The notes: a model not told the origin generated them from the sequence alone. Positions 9,883 to 19,132 are shown, counted from the first letter of the stretch. The stretch: 64,000 nt of DNA from Geodermatophilus sp. DF01-2 (GCF_004571065.1 NZ_SPQN01000009.1:1-64000), one strand, 5' to 3'. Made by a program: numbers and translations.

Positions 9883-11289
9883 TCAGGACTGCGAGCCGCC
9901 CAGCAGCCAGCCGGCCGGCTCGGCCAGCGCATCGGCCTCGGCCGGACCCCACGACCCCGGCGCGTAGCCGTGCACCTGCGGACGGCGCTGCTGCAGCGGG
10001 GCGAAGGCCCGCCACGCGTGCGCCAGGCCGTCGCTGCTGGTGAACAACGACCGGTCACCGGTCAGGACGTCGTGCAGCAGGGAGACGTAGGGCGGCAGCG
10101 GGGTTCCGCCCGGGACGTCGGCGAGCTGGAGCGTGGCGGTCGCCGTGGCGAGGGCCAGCTCGGGGCCGGGTTCCTTGGCGACCACCTGCAGGTCCACCGC
10201 GCCGGACCCGGACAGCGACAGGGACAGGACGTTGCCGTGCCCGGGTGCGTCGGTCACCGGGCCCTCGGGCTCGCGCAGCAGCAGGCTCACGCGCTGCTCG
10301 CTGGCGGCCATCCGCTTGCCGGTGCGCAGCAGGAACGGGACGCCGCGCCAGCGCTCGGTGTCGACCCACAGCCGGGCGGCCACGAAGGTGTCGGTCCGGG
10401 AGTCGTCGGCGACCCCCTCGGTGCCGGTGTAGCCGTCGAACTGGCCGAGCACGACCTCGTCGGGGTCGAGGGGGCGGAAGGCGGCCAGGACGCTCTCCCG
10501 GGCCGCTTGCAGGTCGGCGGGGGAGAAGCTGACCGGTGGCTCCATCGCGACCTCGGCGGCGAGCTGGAACAGATGGGTGACCAGCATGTCGAGGGCGGCG
10601 CCCGTGGCGTCGTAGAACTCCGCGCGCTGGGCGACGTCGAGGTCCTCCGGGACGTCGATCTGCACCTGCGCCACGTGCTCGCGGCTCCACACGTGCTCGA
10701 ACAGCCCGTTGGCGAAGCGCAGCACGTGCAGGTCCTGGGTGCCCTCCTTGCCCAGGAAGTGGTCGATCCGGAAGACCTGGTCCTCGTCCAGCACGGAAAG
10801 CACCAGCTCGTCGAGCTCGCGGAAGGTCTCCGGCGAGGTGCCGTACGGCTTCTCGTAGACCACCCGCGCGCCCTCGGTCAGCCCGTGCTGCTGCAGGCCC
10901 CGGGTGAGCTTCTCGAAGGCCGCCGGGGGGACGGCGAGGTAGTGGACGAGCTGGGAGTCGCCGTCCAGCTCGTTCCGGGCCTCGGTGAGGACGTCGAGCA
11001 GGCTGCCCGGGTCGGACTCGTCGAAGCCACCGCCGGCGAAGCGGAGCCGGCCGGCGAACTCCGCCCAGGGCCCCTGGTCGGGGTCCGGGCCGAACTCGGC
11101 GAGCGCGTCGTGCACCAGAGCGGCGAAGTCGGCGTGCGACACGTCGCCGCGGCCGTTGCCGACCAGGCGCCAGTCGTCGGGCAGCAGGCCGGCCTCGGCG
11201 AGCTGGTGGAAGGCCGGCAGCACCATCCGGCGGGCCAGGTCGCCCGTGGCACCGAAGAGCACGAAGACGGTCGGCGGCAGATCGGTCAC
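9883..11289 (-). CDS. zwf: Glucose-6-phosphate dehydrogenase
   Basis: A 468-residue enzyme that oxidises glucose-6-phosphate to 6-phosphogluconolactone and makes NADPH. The nucleotide-binding motif GATGDLARR lies near residues 13-21. The EKPYG stretch and RIDHFLGKE, with the catalytic His, are present, and the C-terminal alpha+beta domain is complete. The start is GTG 11289. It is not in the usual tkt-tal-zwf-opcA operon, as no such genes surround it, so it may be a second, accessory copy. It is probably transcribed with the VOC gene that follows after 29 nt. Confidence 0.9.
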   Translation of the reverse strand: MTDLPPTVFVLFGATGDLARRMVLPAFHQLAEAGLLPDDWRLVGNGRGDVSHADFAALVHDALAEFGPDPDQGPWAEFAGRLRFAGGGFDESDPGSLLDVLTEARNELDGDSQLVHYLAVPPAAFEKLTRGLQQHGLTEGARVVYEKPYGTSPETFRELDELVLSVLDEDQVFRIDHFLGKEGTQDLHVLRFANGLFEHVWSREHVAQVQIDVPEDLDVAQRAEFYDATGAALDMLVTHLFQLAAEVAMEPPVSFSPADLQAARESVLAAFRPLDPDEVVLGQFDGYTGTEGVADDSRTDTFVAARLWVDTERWRGVPFLLRTGKRMAASEQRVSLLLREPEGPVTDAPGHGNVLSLSLSGSGAVDLQVVAKEPGPELALATATATLQLADVPGGTPLPPYVSLLHDVLTGDRSLFTSSDGLAHAWRAFAPLQQRRPQVHGYAPGSWGPAEADALAEPAGWLLGGSQS

Positions 11290-11450
11290 GTCTCCTCCTC
11301 ACTGGCGTTCGTCGGACCCGTGCCCGGCGGTGCGGTGCTCCTGCGTGGTTTCGCCAGCTCGTGCACGGGGTCTTCTCGGCAGGGGCACTCCCGGTCAGCT
11401 GTGCCCCTGCCGCGGGGCGGTCACGCGTCGCCTCCACCGGCACGCAGGCC

Positions 11451-11483
11451 GAGGGCCCGTCACCGGCGCGGTGACGGGCCCTC
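11451..11483 (-). terminator. Terminator after the fibronectin-type protein gene
   Basis: A 15-bp perfect stem (11451-11465 with 11469-11483) with a GCG loop in the gap between the end of the minus-strand fibronectin gene and zwf. The rest of 11290-11538 shows nothing recognisable. Confidence 0.65.
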
Positions 11484-11538
11484 GGGTCTGTTCGGTTGTG
11501 ATCGGGGCCCGGTCTCGGCCCCGTGGTGCCGGTCGGGA

Positions 11539-13704
11539 TCAGCGCGACCGCGTCATCACCGTGACCAGGCTGGCGCCCGAGTCCGACACGACGTTGAAGC
11601 GGTTGTTCCTCGGCAGGGCCGGCCCGTTGCGGAGGTCGACCGACCAGGTGCCGTCGGCCGCGACCGGAACGTTGAGCTGGATGGTCGTGCCCGACCCCGC
11701 GACGTCACCGATCCGGAGGTGCACCCGGTTGGCCGTGGTGTCCTGCGCCGTGCCCTGGATCTTGTACTCGCGCTTGTCGGCTCGGTACTGGGCCCGGGTG
11801 ACGGTCACCACGTCGTTCGGCGCGACCGTGTTGTCGACGCTCGCAGGAACCGTGCCCGTGGTCGCCGCGGTGCCGCTCTTGGCGGTGACCGAGACCGTGT
11901 ACTCGACGCCGTTTCGGAGGCCGGCCACCGTGCCGGTCGTGCCGGTCGCGGAGGTGGTGACCGCAACACCGCCGTCGGCCGGAGTGGCGGTCAGGTCATA
12001 CCCCGTCACCGGGCTGGCGGCGTTTCCTGGCTGGGCTGCGGTCCACTCAGCCGTGATCTGCTCGTGGCCGGGGATGACGCGGGTGAGGTTGAACGCCGCG
12101 GGCGCCGCCGCCGCGTTCGTGGTGACCGAGGCCGTCTCCGCTGCCGCCGTGCTGCCCGCCGCGTTGACCGCGGTGACCGACACCGTGTACGACGTACCGG
12201 CGGTCAGCCCGCTCAGGGCCGCCGTGGTGGCCGGCGCCTGGACCGTCGTGGTGACCGGGGTAGCGGCACCCGCTGCGTCGGTCGTCGCGCTGACCTCGTA
12301 GCTCGCCGCACCGTCGGCGGCGGTCCAGCTGACGTCGACACCGCCGCTGTCGTTGGCCGTGGCAGTCACATCGGTCGGAGCCGCAGGAGCCTGCGTCGAG
12401 TTGTCCGGCGGCGGGGTCTCACCACCGCTGCCGCCACCCGTGCCGCCGGTGGAGGTGCCCGACCCGACCGTGATCGTGCCGAGTGACTGCTGCGCCGACC
12501 ACTGGCCGTTGAAGGCCTCGATCTTGATCTCGTACTGCGCGCCGGCCTCCAGACCGTCGAGCGAAACGGTGGTCCCGCCGGTCCGCTCCGCGACCTCCTG
12601 CTCAGCGTGGGTGCCACCGACCGCGGCCACCCGGTACCCGGTGACCTCCGGGGCGTCGGCGGGCTGGGTCGGGGTCTCCCAGGCAACGGTCACCGAGGTG
12701 GAGTCCGCGACCGAGGACAGCTGGGCCGTCGTCGGCGCTGTCGGCACCTGACCGTCGGGGCTCGGCGGGCAGCCGCCCATCCCTGGGCCGGGGATCTCCT
12801 CGAACTCGTTCTGGGTCAGGCCCAGCGCCGGTTCCTCGCCCGCCATCCAGGCTGCGAAGACGTGGTCGCCCTCGAGCACGCGGTCGTAGTCGGCCTCGGT
12901 GTAGAGGGTGTAGGTGCCCACGATCTCGCCGGTGGCAGGGTCGGCCGTGGCCGAGGCGTCCCACAGACCGGGCTCGCCGTTGGGGTGTTCTGCGTCCGGC
13001 ACCAGGGTGATCCCCATGGCCCGGTTGTCGGACAGGCCGGGGTCCTCCCCCGGCGGGGTCTTGTCGTCGTCGTTCTCCGGGTTGACCGTCTCGATGACGA
13101 ACCGAGCCGGGTCCCACCACGGGTCGCCGGGATCGTAGGTGCCACGGATCGCGACCGTCCCCGTACCGCGAACCCGGTTCTCCGGGTCTCCCGGGACCAC
13201 CTCGCCGGAGGGCGTGAAACCGCTGCCTTCGACCGCGGTCACCGTGGGGGAGGCCGTGATCGCGGAGTCCGTGAAGGCCTCTCCGCTGAACGAGACCTTC
13301 ACCTCGTCGCCCGGCTTGATGGTGGGGGTGACCCCGATCCAACACTCGCCACCAGGGTGGTTGAACTCCAGGAAGCCGGTCTCGTCCACCGTTCCTCGGC
13401 CGATGCCGATGGTCTCGGTTCCCCGGATCACCTCGACCGTGGCTTCCTGCCCGGCCTGGGCGACGTAGCCCTCCAGAGCCACCATGCTCCGCTTGTTGAA
13501 GATCTCGATGTTGCCGGGGCCGGTCGGTGGGGTTCCCGCCTGGGCGCTGCTGGCGAGGGTCACTGCTGCGCTGGTGACCGTGACGGCGGCCAGGCCGCCG
13601 GCCATCAGCCGCTTGGGGGATCGGGATGCTCGCGACGCGGGGGGGAGCACAGCTCCGTGTCCACCCCCGCGACCGCCGTGCTGGGTCGGTCGTGTCCTGG
13701 TCAT
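11539..13704 (-). CDS. Secreted protein with three fibronectin type III domains
   Basis: About 721 residues. A long basic N-terminus is followed by a signal peptide (about residues 30-55) ending SSAQAG. The N-terminal 250 residues are unfamiliar beta-rich sequence with one Cys (GGECWIG). Three fibronectin III modules follow near 320-412, 438-530 and 534-625, each with the conserved W and Y positions (TVAWETP, DVSWTAA, TAEWTAA). The first two are separated by a Gly/Thr/Pro linker, and an Ig-like C-terminal module ends the protein. It is probably an extracellular or cell-surface binding protein. ATG 13704 was chosen over the longer frame because AGAAGG precedes it and the signal peptide then lies near the start. 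Confidence 0.75.
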   Translation of the reverse strand: MTRTRPTQHGGRGGGHGAVLPPASRASRSPKRLMAGGLAAVTVTSAAVTLASSAQAGTPPTGPGNIEIFNKRSMVALEGYVAQAGQEATVEVIRGTETIGIGRGTVDETGFLEFNHPGGECWIGVTPTIKPGDEVKVSFSGEAFTDSAITASPTVTAVEGSGFTPSGEVVPGDPENRVRGTGTVAIRGTYDPGDPWWDPARFVIETVNPENDDDKTPPGEDPGLSDNRAMGITLVPDAEHPNGEPGLWDASATADPATGEIVGTYTLYTEADYDRVLEGDHVFAAWMAGEEPALGLTQNEFEEIPGPGMGGCPPSPDGQVPTAPTTAQLSSVADSTSVTVAWETPTQPADAPEVTGYRVAAVGGTHAEQEVAERTGGTTVSLDGLEAGAQYEIKIEAFNGQWSAQQSLGTITVGSGTSTGGTGGGSGGETPPPDNSTQAPAAPTDVTATANDSGGVDVSWTAADGAASYEVSATTDAAGAATPVTTTVQAPATTAALSGLTAGTSYTVSVTAVNAAGSTAAAETASVTTNAAAAPAAFNLTRVIPGHEQITAEWTAAQPGNAASPVTGYDLTATPADGGVAVTTSATGTTGTVAGLRNGVEYTVSVTAKSGTAATTGTVPASVDNTVAPNDVVTVTRAQYRADKREYKIQGTAQDTTANRVHLRIGDVAGSGTTIQLNVPVAADGTWSVDLRNGPALPRNNRFNVVSDSGASLVTVMTRSR

Positions 13705-13954
13705 CGCCTTCTCCGCAGTCGCGCCGTGCCCGCTCCTGCAGCGGGTCGGTCTCGTGGGAGTCACAGTCGTTGCCGCGACGCGGTACCGGCAGCCGAGCGG
13801 AGGGGGCCGTCCTGTCCCCAATGCGGGGGGACGACGTTGGTCGTACGACCTCTCCGTGAGTTCGTCCGACGGGCCGCTCACCAGGTCGGCGCCGCCGATC
13901 GCGTCGTCCCAGGGCGCCGCGCGTCGTCGGGAGAGGGTGGGGTAAGCGGCACCC

Positions 13955-14794
13955 GTGGCCATGGTGATCGGGACGTCGGGCTGGCAGTACCGGGACTGGC
14001 GCGGCCGCTTCTATCCCCCGAAGCTGCCGCAGCGGCTGTGGCTGGAGCACCACGCCGGGCACTTCGCCACCGTCGAGAGCAACAACGCCTTCTACCGGTT
14101 GCCGGAGCGGGCGACGTTCGAGGCGTGGCGTGCCCGCACCCCGCCGGACTTCCGCTGGGCGGTCAAGGCCAGCCGGTTCCTCACCCACGTCAAGCGGCTG
14201 CGCGACCCGGAGGAGCCGGTCGCCCGGCTGATGCAGCGGGTGGCCGGCCTCGGCGACCGGCTGGACGCCGTCCTGCTGCAGCTGCCGCCCACGCTGAAGG
14301 CCGATGTGGAGCTGCTCAGCGTCTGCCTCGCGCAGTTCCCGGCGGGCACCCGCGTCGCCGTCGAGCCCCGGCACGAGAGCTGGTGGACCGACGAGGTCCG
14401 CGCCCTGCTGGAGCGCTACCAGGCGGCGCTGTGCTGGGCGGACCGGGCCGAGCAGCCGGTCGCACCCCTGTGGCGCACCGCCGAGTGGGGGTATTTCCGG
14501 CTGCACACCGGCGCCGAAGGCTGGGGTTACCGACCGGAGACCCTGCAGCTGTGGGCCGAGCGGCTGTCGGCGGCCTACGGGAACGACGACGTCCTCGTGT
14601 ACTTCAACAACGACCCCGGCGGTGCCGCCGTCGTCGACGCCGTGGTGTTCGCCGAGGCGGTGCGGCGCACCGGCCGGACGCCGACCCGCGTGCCGACCCT
14701 CGATCAGGCGTCCGGCCGGGCCTGGGCCCCGCCGGAGACGCCGCAGGCCGGGGCGCCGCTCGCGGGAGCGGGCCCCGGCCTGCCGGACGGGTGA
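13955..14794 (+). CDS. DUF72 domain protein
   Basis: A 279-residue TIM-barrel-like DUF72 protein. Typical motifs are IGTSGWQYRDW near the start, FYPPKLPQ, FATVESNNAFYRLP, FRWAVKASRFLTH, VAVEPRHESWW and VYFNNDPGGAAV. The molecular function of this widespread family is not established, though links to nucleic-acid processing have been suggested. It is transcribed divergently from the fibronectin protein across a 250-nt gap. GTG 13955 or ATG 13961 can serve as start. Confidence 0.85.
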   Translation: MAMVIGTSGWQYRDWRGRFYPPKLPQRLWLEHHAGHFATVESNNAFYRLPERATFEAWRARTPPDFRWAVKASRFLTHVKRLRDPEEPVARLMQRVAGLGDRLDAVLLQLPPTLKADVELLSVCLAQFPAGTRVAVEPRHESWWTDEVRALLERYQAALCWADRAEQPVAPLWRTAEWGYFRLHTGAEGWGYRPETLQLWAERLSAAYGNDDVLVYFNNDPGGAAVVDAVVFAEAVRRTGRTPTRVPTLDQASGRAWAPPETPQAGAPLAGAGPGLPDG

Positions 14795-14798
14795 ACCC

Positions 14799-15509
14799 TC
14801 AGTCGTCGTCGGAGTCGCGGCCCCGGTCGTCGGACTCACTGCCTTCGGCGGCCTCCTCGGCCGCGCGCTCAGCGGCCTCGCGGGCCGCTTCGTCAGCCTC
14901 GCGCTGGGCCTCCGCGGCGGCTTCGGCGGCGCGCTGGGCCTCCTCACGGGCCTCCTCCTCGGCCTCGCGCTGCGCCTCGGCGGCGGCTTCGGCGGCCTCA
15001 CGCCGGTCCTCGGCAGCCTCCTCGGCGGCCTCGCGCTTGTCCTCGGCAGCCTCCTCGGCGGCCTCGCGAGCCTCTTCCTCGGCCTCCCGGCCGGCCCGCG
15101 CCGGGTCGTCGGAGTCGTCACCGGAGGCCTCCTCGTCCGGGACGTCGCCCGGGGAGTCGGTGCCCGAGCCGTCGGTCTCGGTGGCGTCATCGGCCGGATC
15201 GGTGCCCGAGTCGCCGGCCTCGGTGTCGTCGCCCGGGGAATCGGTGCCGGAGTCGTCGCTCTCGTCGGTGTCGCCCGGTGGATCGGTGTCGGAGTCGTCG
15301 GTCTCCTCGGCCGAGTCCGGCAGGTCGAAGGGGGAGACCACCTCGACGGCGCCGGCAACGGTGTCCTGCACCGGCGTGGGCAGGACACCGGCGGCGCCGG
15401 CCCCGGTCACGCCGGCGACGGCGATGCCGAGACCGGCCGCGGCCTGGCTGACGGTGGAGGCGGCCGCCACCTTGGCGGCGAGGGCGGCGAGGCCTTCGAT
15501 GAGGAACAC
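14799..15509 (-). CDS. Acidic Ala/Glu repeat protein with hydrophobic N-terminus
   Basis: About 236 residues of unknown function. The first 45 residues are Ala/Val-rich with one or two possible membrane helices. Residues 50-130 are an intrinsically disordered acidic stretch of repeated Asp/Ser/Gly/Thr (SGTDSPGD-like units). Residues 130-225 form a long charged helix of EAAEEAAEDKRE / EAQREAEEEAREE units, probably coiled coil, ending in an Asp-rich tail. GTG 15509 has GGAG upstream. It lies tail-to-tail with the DUF72 gene with a gap of only 4 nt. The helix is encoded by near-tandem DNA repeats that could change length. Confidence 0.6.
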   Translation of the reverse strand: MFLIEGLAALAAKVAAASTVSQAAAGLGIAVAGVTGAGAAGVLPTPVQDTVAGAVEVVSPFDLPDSAEETDDSDTDPPGDTDESDDSGTDSPGDDTEAGDSGTDPADDATETDGSGTDSPGDVPDEEASGDDSDDPARAGREAEEEAREAAEEAAEDKREAAEEAAEDRREAAEAAAEAQREAEEEAREEAQRAAEAAAEAQREADEAAREAAERAAEEAAEGSESDDRGRDSDDD

Positions 15510-15612
15510 GCGAGGCTCCAGTGGGGTCGTCGATGACCGGCCGGGCGGGCGGTCCCTGTGACCATCGGCGCACTGACCGGCGGCTTGAGGCGGGTCACCC
15601 GTCGGGGTGGGG

Positions 15613-16611
15613 TCAGCGCAGCACGTACGGGTCTTCCCTGTGCGCGACGCCGAGCTGGTCGGCCGCCTCACCGAGCACCGTCTGGACGGCGAGGGTGTCG
15701 GCGAGCGGCATCACCGCGCTCTCGGTGCGCCCGGCCCGCAGGCACTCGGTGACCTCGGCCAGCTCGTGCGAATAGCCGGTGCCGGCCGGTGGGAGGGTGA
15801 TCTCCTCGGGCTCGGCACCGATGCGGTGCAGGACGATGGTCCGCGGGTGGTGGAAGCGGGGCAGGACGTCGATCCAGCCGGAGGTGCCGAAGACGCGGGC
15901 CTGCCCGGGCGTCGGATGGCGCAGCGACGTGGTGAGCGTGGCCGACCGGCCGTCGGCGTACCCCAGCAGGAGGGCGGCCTCGGCGTCGACGCCGGTGGTG
16001 AACAGCGAGCCGGTCGCGGTGACGGTGTCCGGGGCGCCGAGCAGCATCTGGGCGAACGAGACGACGTAGACGCCGAGGTCCAGCAGCGCCCCGCCGCCGA
16101 GCTCCAGCGCGAACAACCGGTCGGCCGGGTCGAAGTCGCGTGCGACGCCCAGGTCGGCCTGCACCGTGCGGACCTCCCCGATCGCGCCGTCGGCGACCAG
16201 CTCCCGCAGCCGGACGACGGCCGGCTGGAAGCGCGTCCACATCGCCTCCATGACGAAGACGCCGCGCTCGCGCGCCCGCTCGACGACCTCGGCGGCGCCG
16301 GCGGTCGTCGCGGTGAACGCCTTCTCCACCAGCAGCGCCTTGCCGGCGTCGGTGGCGGCCAGTGCGACGGCGGAGTGCTGGGCGTGCGGGGTGGCGACGT
16401 AGAGGACGTCGACGTCCGGGTCGGCCACGATGTCGGCGTAGGAACCGTGCGCCCGCTCGAGCCCGTGCCGCTGCGCGAAGGCCGCCGCGCGCTCGGCCGA
16501 CCGAGAGGCGACCGCCACCGGCCGGGCGCTGGGCACGTGCGCGAAGTCGGCCATGACGTTCTCGGCGATGCGGCCGGGCCCCACCACGCCCCAGCGGATC
16601 TCGTCGCTCAT
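15613..16611 (-). CDS. Gfo/Idh/MocA family NAD(P)-dependent oxidoreductase
   Basis: About 332 residues. The N-terminal Rossmann fold has WGVVGPGRIAENV near residue 6. VEKAFT matches the conserved EKP-like catalytic-lysine motif of the family, and the substrate domain holds GGGALLDLGVYVVSFA. Family enzymes oxidise or reduce cyclic sugars, inositols and related compounds, and the substrate cannot be read here; it resembles dihydrodiol dehydrogenase-like members. ATG 16611 is preferred over GTG 16620. The gene appears to be transcribed alone, divergently from the DUF4031 gene. Confidence 0.85.
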   Translation of the reverse strand: MSDEIRWGVVGPGRIAENVMADFAHVPSARPVAVASRSAERAAAFAQRHGLERAHGSYADIVADPDVDVLYVATPHAQHSAVALAATDAGKALLVEKAFTATTAGAAEVVERARERGVFVMEAMWTRFQPAVVRLRELVADGAIGEVRTVQADLGVARDFDPADRLFALELGGGALLDLGVYVVSFAQMLLGAPDTVTATGSLFTTGVDAEAALLLGYADGRSATLTTSLRHPTPGQARVFGTSGWIDVLPRFHHPRTIVLHRIGAEPEEITLPPAGTGYSHELAEVTECLRAGRTESAVMPLADTLAVQTVLGEAADQLGVAHREDPYVLR

Positions 16612-16647
16612 CAGCAGCACGGTAGTGCGACCGGCAGACTGGCCGGC

Positions 16648-16929
16648 GTGGCGGTGCTGATCGACCCCCCGGTGTGGCCGTGGCGCGGGCGGCGCTGGTC
16701 ACACCTGGTCAGCGACGTCTCCTACGAGGAGCTGCACGCCTTCGTCTCCGCCGAGCTCGGCATTCCCCGGCGGGCGTTCCAGGGCGACCACTACGACGTC
16801 CCCGACGAGCTCTACGACGTCGCCGTGGCCGCCGGCGCGGAACCCGTGGGCGCTCGCGAGCTGCTCGCCCGGCTGATGGGGGCGGGTCTGCGACTCAAGA
16901 AGCGCCGGATCTCGCCCTCAGCAGGCTGA
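16648..16929 (+). CDS. DUF4031 domain protein
   Basis: A 93-residue small protein almost entirely covered by DUF4031. It starts VLIDPPVWPWRGRRWSHL and has FQGDHYDVPDELYDVAVAAGA and RLKKRRI near the C-terminus. The function is unknown; the compact fold and basic tail suggest a nucleotide or nucleic-acid ligand, which is only a guess. Its 3' end overlaps the 3' end of the HD hydrolase gene by 35 nt in the opposite orientation. Confidence 0.85.
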   Translation: MAVLIDPPVWPWRGRRWSHLVSDVSYEELHAFVSAELGIPRRAFQGDHYDVPDELYDVAVAAGAEPVGARELLARLMGAGLRLKKRRISPSAG

Positions 16930-17527
16930 GCTCGGCGGCGAGGTTGGCCCGAGCCCGCGGCGTCCACCTCGCGGCGACCGCCGGCAGCCGGTACAGCGCG
17001 GGCAGCGCCAGCAGGTGGTCGAGGACGGCGGTGCGCCCGGCGGTGAACTCGGCGTCGGAGAGGTGCCCGTACTCCTCCCGGACCGCCGAGGCATAGCCCG
17101 CGTAGGCCTCGGGCGGGCCGGCCAGCACCGCGAGGTCGGCGTCGCAGAGCACCGCGCCGTTCGCGTCGTCCGGGCCGGGGTCGTGCCCGGCGGTGAGCAG
17201 CACGAGCCGGGAGACCTCCTCGACCCGATCCGGAGGCACCAGCCCGCGCAGCCCGGCTCGCGCCCGCTCGGCGCTGACCCGCTCGTTGTCGACGCGGCGG
17301 GGGTCGTAGACGACGTCGTGGTACCAGGCGGCCAGCCGCACCGCGTCGGGGTCGGTCGCGGCGCCGGCCAGCTCGCCGACCAGCCCGAGCACCGCGGCCA
17401 GGTGGGCCAGGTCGTGGTAGCGGCGGTGCGGCTCGCCCCACGCGGCGACGACGGCGGCCCACTCGGTGCGGGAGGTGGGGGAGTCGCCGGCCAGTCGGGT
17501 CCACGCCTCGAAGCCGACGAGACTCAT
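16895..17527 (-). CDS. Predicted HD-superfamily metal-dependent hydrolase
   Basis: A 210-residue protein. The metal-binding pattern is HRRYHDLAHL near residue 35, AWYHDVVYDP near 67 (the HD pair) and a later DADLAVL. This fits the COG4339-type HD phosphohydrolases, whose substrate is not known. Its ATG overlaps the TGA of the upstream M20 peptidase (ATGA on the minus strand), so both are probably cotranslated. Confidence 0.85.
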   Translation of the reverse strand: MSLVGFEAWTRLAGDSPTSRTEWAAVVAAWGEPHRRYHDLAHLAAVLGLVGELAGAATDPDAVRLAAWYHDVVYDPRRVDNERVSAERARAGLRGLVPPDRVEEVSRLVLLTAGHDPGPDDANGAVLCDADLAVLAGPPEAYAGYASAVREEYGHLSDAEFTAGRTAVLDHLLALPALYRLPAVAARWTPRARANLAAELSLLRARSGAS

Positions 17528-18795
17528 CGGACGCCGCAGGTCCGGACCACCAGCAGGGCGAACGCCCGGGCGGCGGTGACCAGCTCGTCGACCGGCACCC
17601 GCTCCAGCGGCCCGTGGGCCAGGTGCAGGTCGCCGGGCCCGTAGTGGAGCGTCGGCACCCCGGCCGCGGTGTAGAGCCGCAGGTCGCTGCCGGCCGGAAT
17701 GGCCCGCTCGGGTGGCACGCCGACTCCCGTGTCGGCGACCGCCCGCTGGACGGCGGGCAGCAGGGGATGGCCGGGGGGCAGCGAGCCGCTGGCGAAGGCG
17801 CCGCCGGTCCAGGTCAGGCGCACCGGATGGTCTGCCAGCCAGGGGTCGGCGGCGCAGATCCCGGCCAGCCGCCGCTCGAACGCCGTCCGCGCCTCGGCGA
17901 CGTCCTCGCCCAGCCGGACGCCGTAGCGACCGTCGGCGACCAGCCGGTCGGGCACCGAGCTGGCCCAGTCGCCGGCCCGCACGCGGCCGATGTTGATGCC
18001 GTAGGGGTACGGCGCGCCGCCGAAGCGCGGATCGGCCCCGACCTGCCGCTCGGCCTCGAACGCGCGCAGCCCGGCGTGCACGTCGGCGAACAGCTCGACC
18101 GCGCTGACCCCCCGGTCGCGGTGAGCGGCGTGCGCGGCGTGGCCGGTCACCTCCAACCGGAAGGTCAGCGCCCCGGCGTTGGCGGTGACCACCGCACCGG
18201 CGGTCGGCTCGGGGATCACGCACACCTCGCCGCGGTGCCCGCGCTGCAGGGTCGCCCACGCCCCGAGGCCGCCGTCCTCCTCGCCGACGACGGCGTGCAC
18301 GGCAGCCGGGCGGACCAGCCGCACGCCCGCCGTCCGGACGGCGGCCACCGCGGCGAGGGCGGCGACGACGCCGGCCTCCATGTCGCAGGACCCGCGGCCG
18401 AGGACCGCGCCGTCGACGACGCGCGGGTCGAACGGGTCGGCCGGCCACAGCGACCGCTCACCGGGCGGGACGACGTCGGTGTGGCCGGAGAACACCAGCG
18501 CCGGCAGGCTCTCCTCGGTGGCCGGGACGGTGCCGACGACGCCCCACGCCTCGCTCCGCTCGACCTCCTGGCCGGGGGCCTCGGGGGCCGTGGCCGCGGC
18601 GGCGAGGTCGATCGGCCACCGGTCGACGGCGCAGCCGAGCTCCTCCAGCCAGTCGGCGACCAGGTGCTGGACCTCGCTCTCGGCGGCCGTGCCCCCGACC
18701 GAGGGGACGGCCACCAGATCGCGCAGCCGGGAGACCGCCCACGCCTCGTCGACGGCGGAGAGGACGCGCGCCTCGGCATCGGTCAGGTCGGCCAC
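17524..18795 (-). CDS. M20-family metallopeptidase/deacylase (ArgE/DapE-like)
   Basis: About 423 residues. The di-zinc motifs are visible: FSGHTDVVPPGE, GRGSCDMEAG, catalytic VGEEDGG and IPEPT, plus a late HLAHGPLE metal ligand. A dimerisation domain lies between (GHAAHAAHRDRG). Members remove N-acyl groups from amino acids or split dipeptides in the cytosol. The exact substrate is uncertain; acetylornithine or succinyl-diaminopimelate are possible, but no biosynthetic genes lie nearby. GTG 18795 is the most natural start. It is coupled to the HD hydrolase. Confidence 0.85.
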   Translation of the reverse strand: MADLTDAEARVLSAVDEAWAVSRLRDLVAVPSVGGTAAESEVQHLVADWLEELGCAVDRWPIDLAAAATAPEAPGQEVERSEAWGVVGTVPATEESLPALVFSGHTDVVPPGERSLWPADPFDPRVVDGAVLGRGSCDMEAGVVAALAAVAAVRTAGVRLVRPAAVHAVVGEEDGGLGAWATLQRGHRGEVCVIPEPTAGAVVTANAGALTFRLEVTGHAAHAAHRDRGVSAVELFADVHAGLRAFEAERQVGADPRFGGAPYPYGINIGRVRAGDWASSVPDRLVADGRYGVRLGEDVAEARTAFERRLAGICAADPWLADHPVRLTWTGGAFASGSLPPGHPLLPAVQRAVADTGVGVPPERAIPAGSDLRLYTAAGVPTLHYGPGDLHLAHGPLERVPVDELVTAARAFALLVVRTCGVR

Positions 18796-19132
18796 GGCCG
18801 GAGTCTGGCACGGCGCGGACGGCCCAGGTCGGTCGTTCCGGGCCGTGTGACCGGGCGCGGACAGGGGTAGCGTGAAGAGTGTCCGGGCCGGGTGCATCGT
18901 GCCCCCGGGTGCCAATTTGGTTACGCCTTCGCGGACCACCGCCCCGACTCCGGTCGGGGGTCTGGAGCCGCGTTGTGCCGCTCGCCGCGAGGCGGCCGTC
19001 ATCCGGTCCGGACCCTCTCCTCCGGCAGCCCCCGTCCACCGCGGACGGCGGCCGTCACGATCGACGTGCCGCCGTGCGTCGGCCGCCTTACTGTCGTCCC
19101 GGGGCAGGAACCGGGCAACGTCAGGAGCTCCC
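18796..19132. other. 337-nt divergent intergenic region
   Basis: Lies between the M20 peptidase and the MHS transporter. TAGCGT at 18868-18873 and TACTGT at 19089-19094 are plausible plus-strand -10 boxes. No RNA motif or small gene was recognised. Confidence 0.4.

Noticed and set aside
13705..13954. A c-di-AMP (ydaO) or other riboswitch before the secreted fibronectin protein
   Set aside because: The conserved core sequences could not be found on the minus strand.
12607..15561. A 984-codon plus-strand open frame spanning the fibronectin and DUF72 genes
   Set aside because: It is a high-GC shadow of genes in other frames; its product is low-complexity Arg/Gly/Pro with no domain, while the real genes have signal, FN3 and DUF72 motifs.
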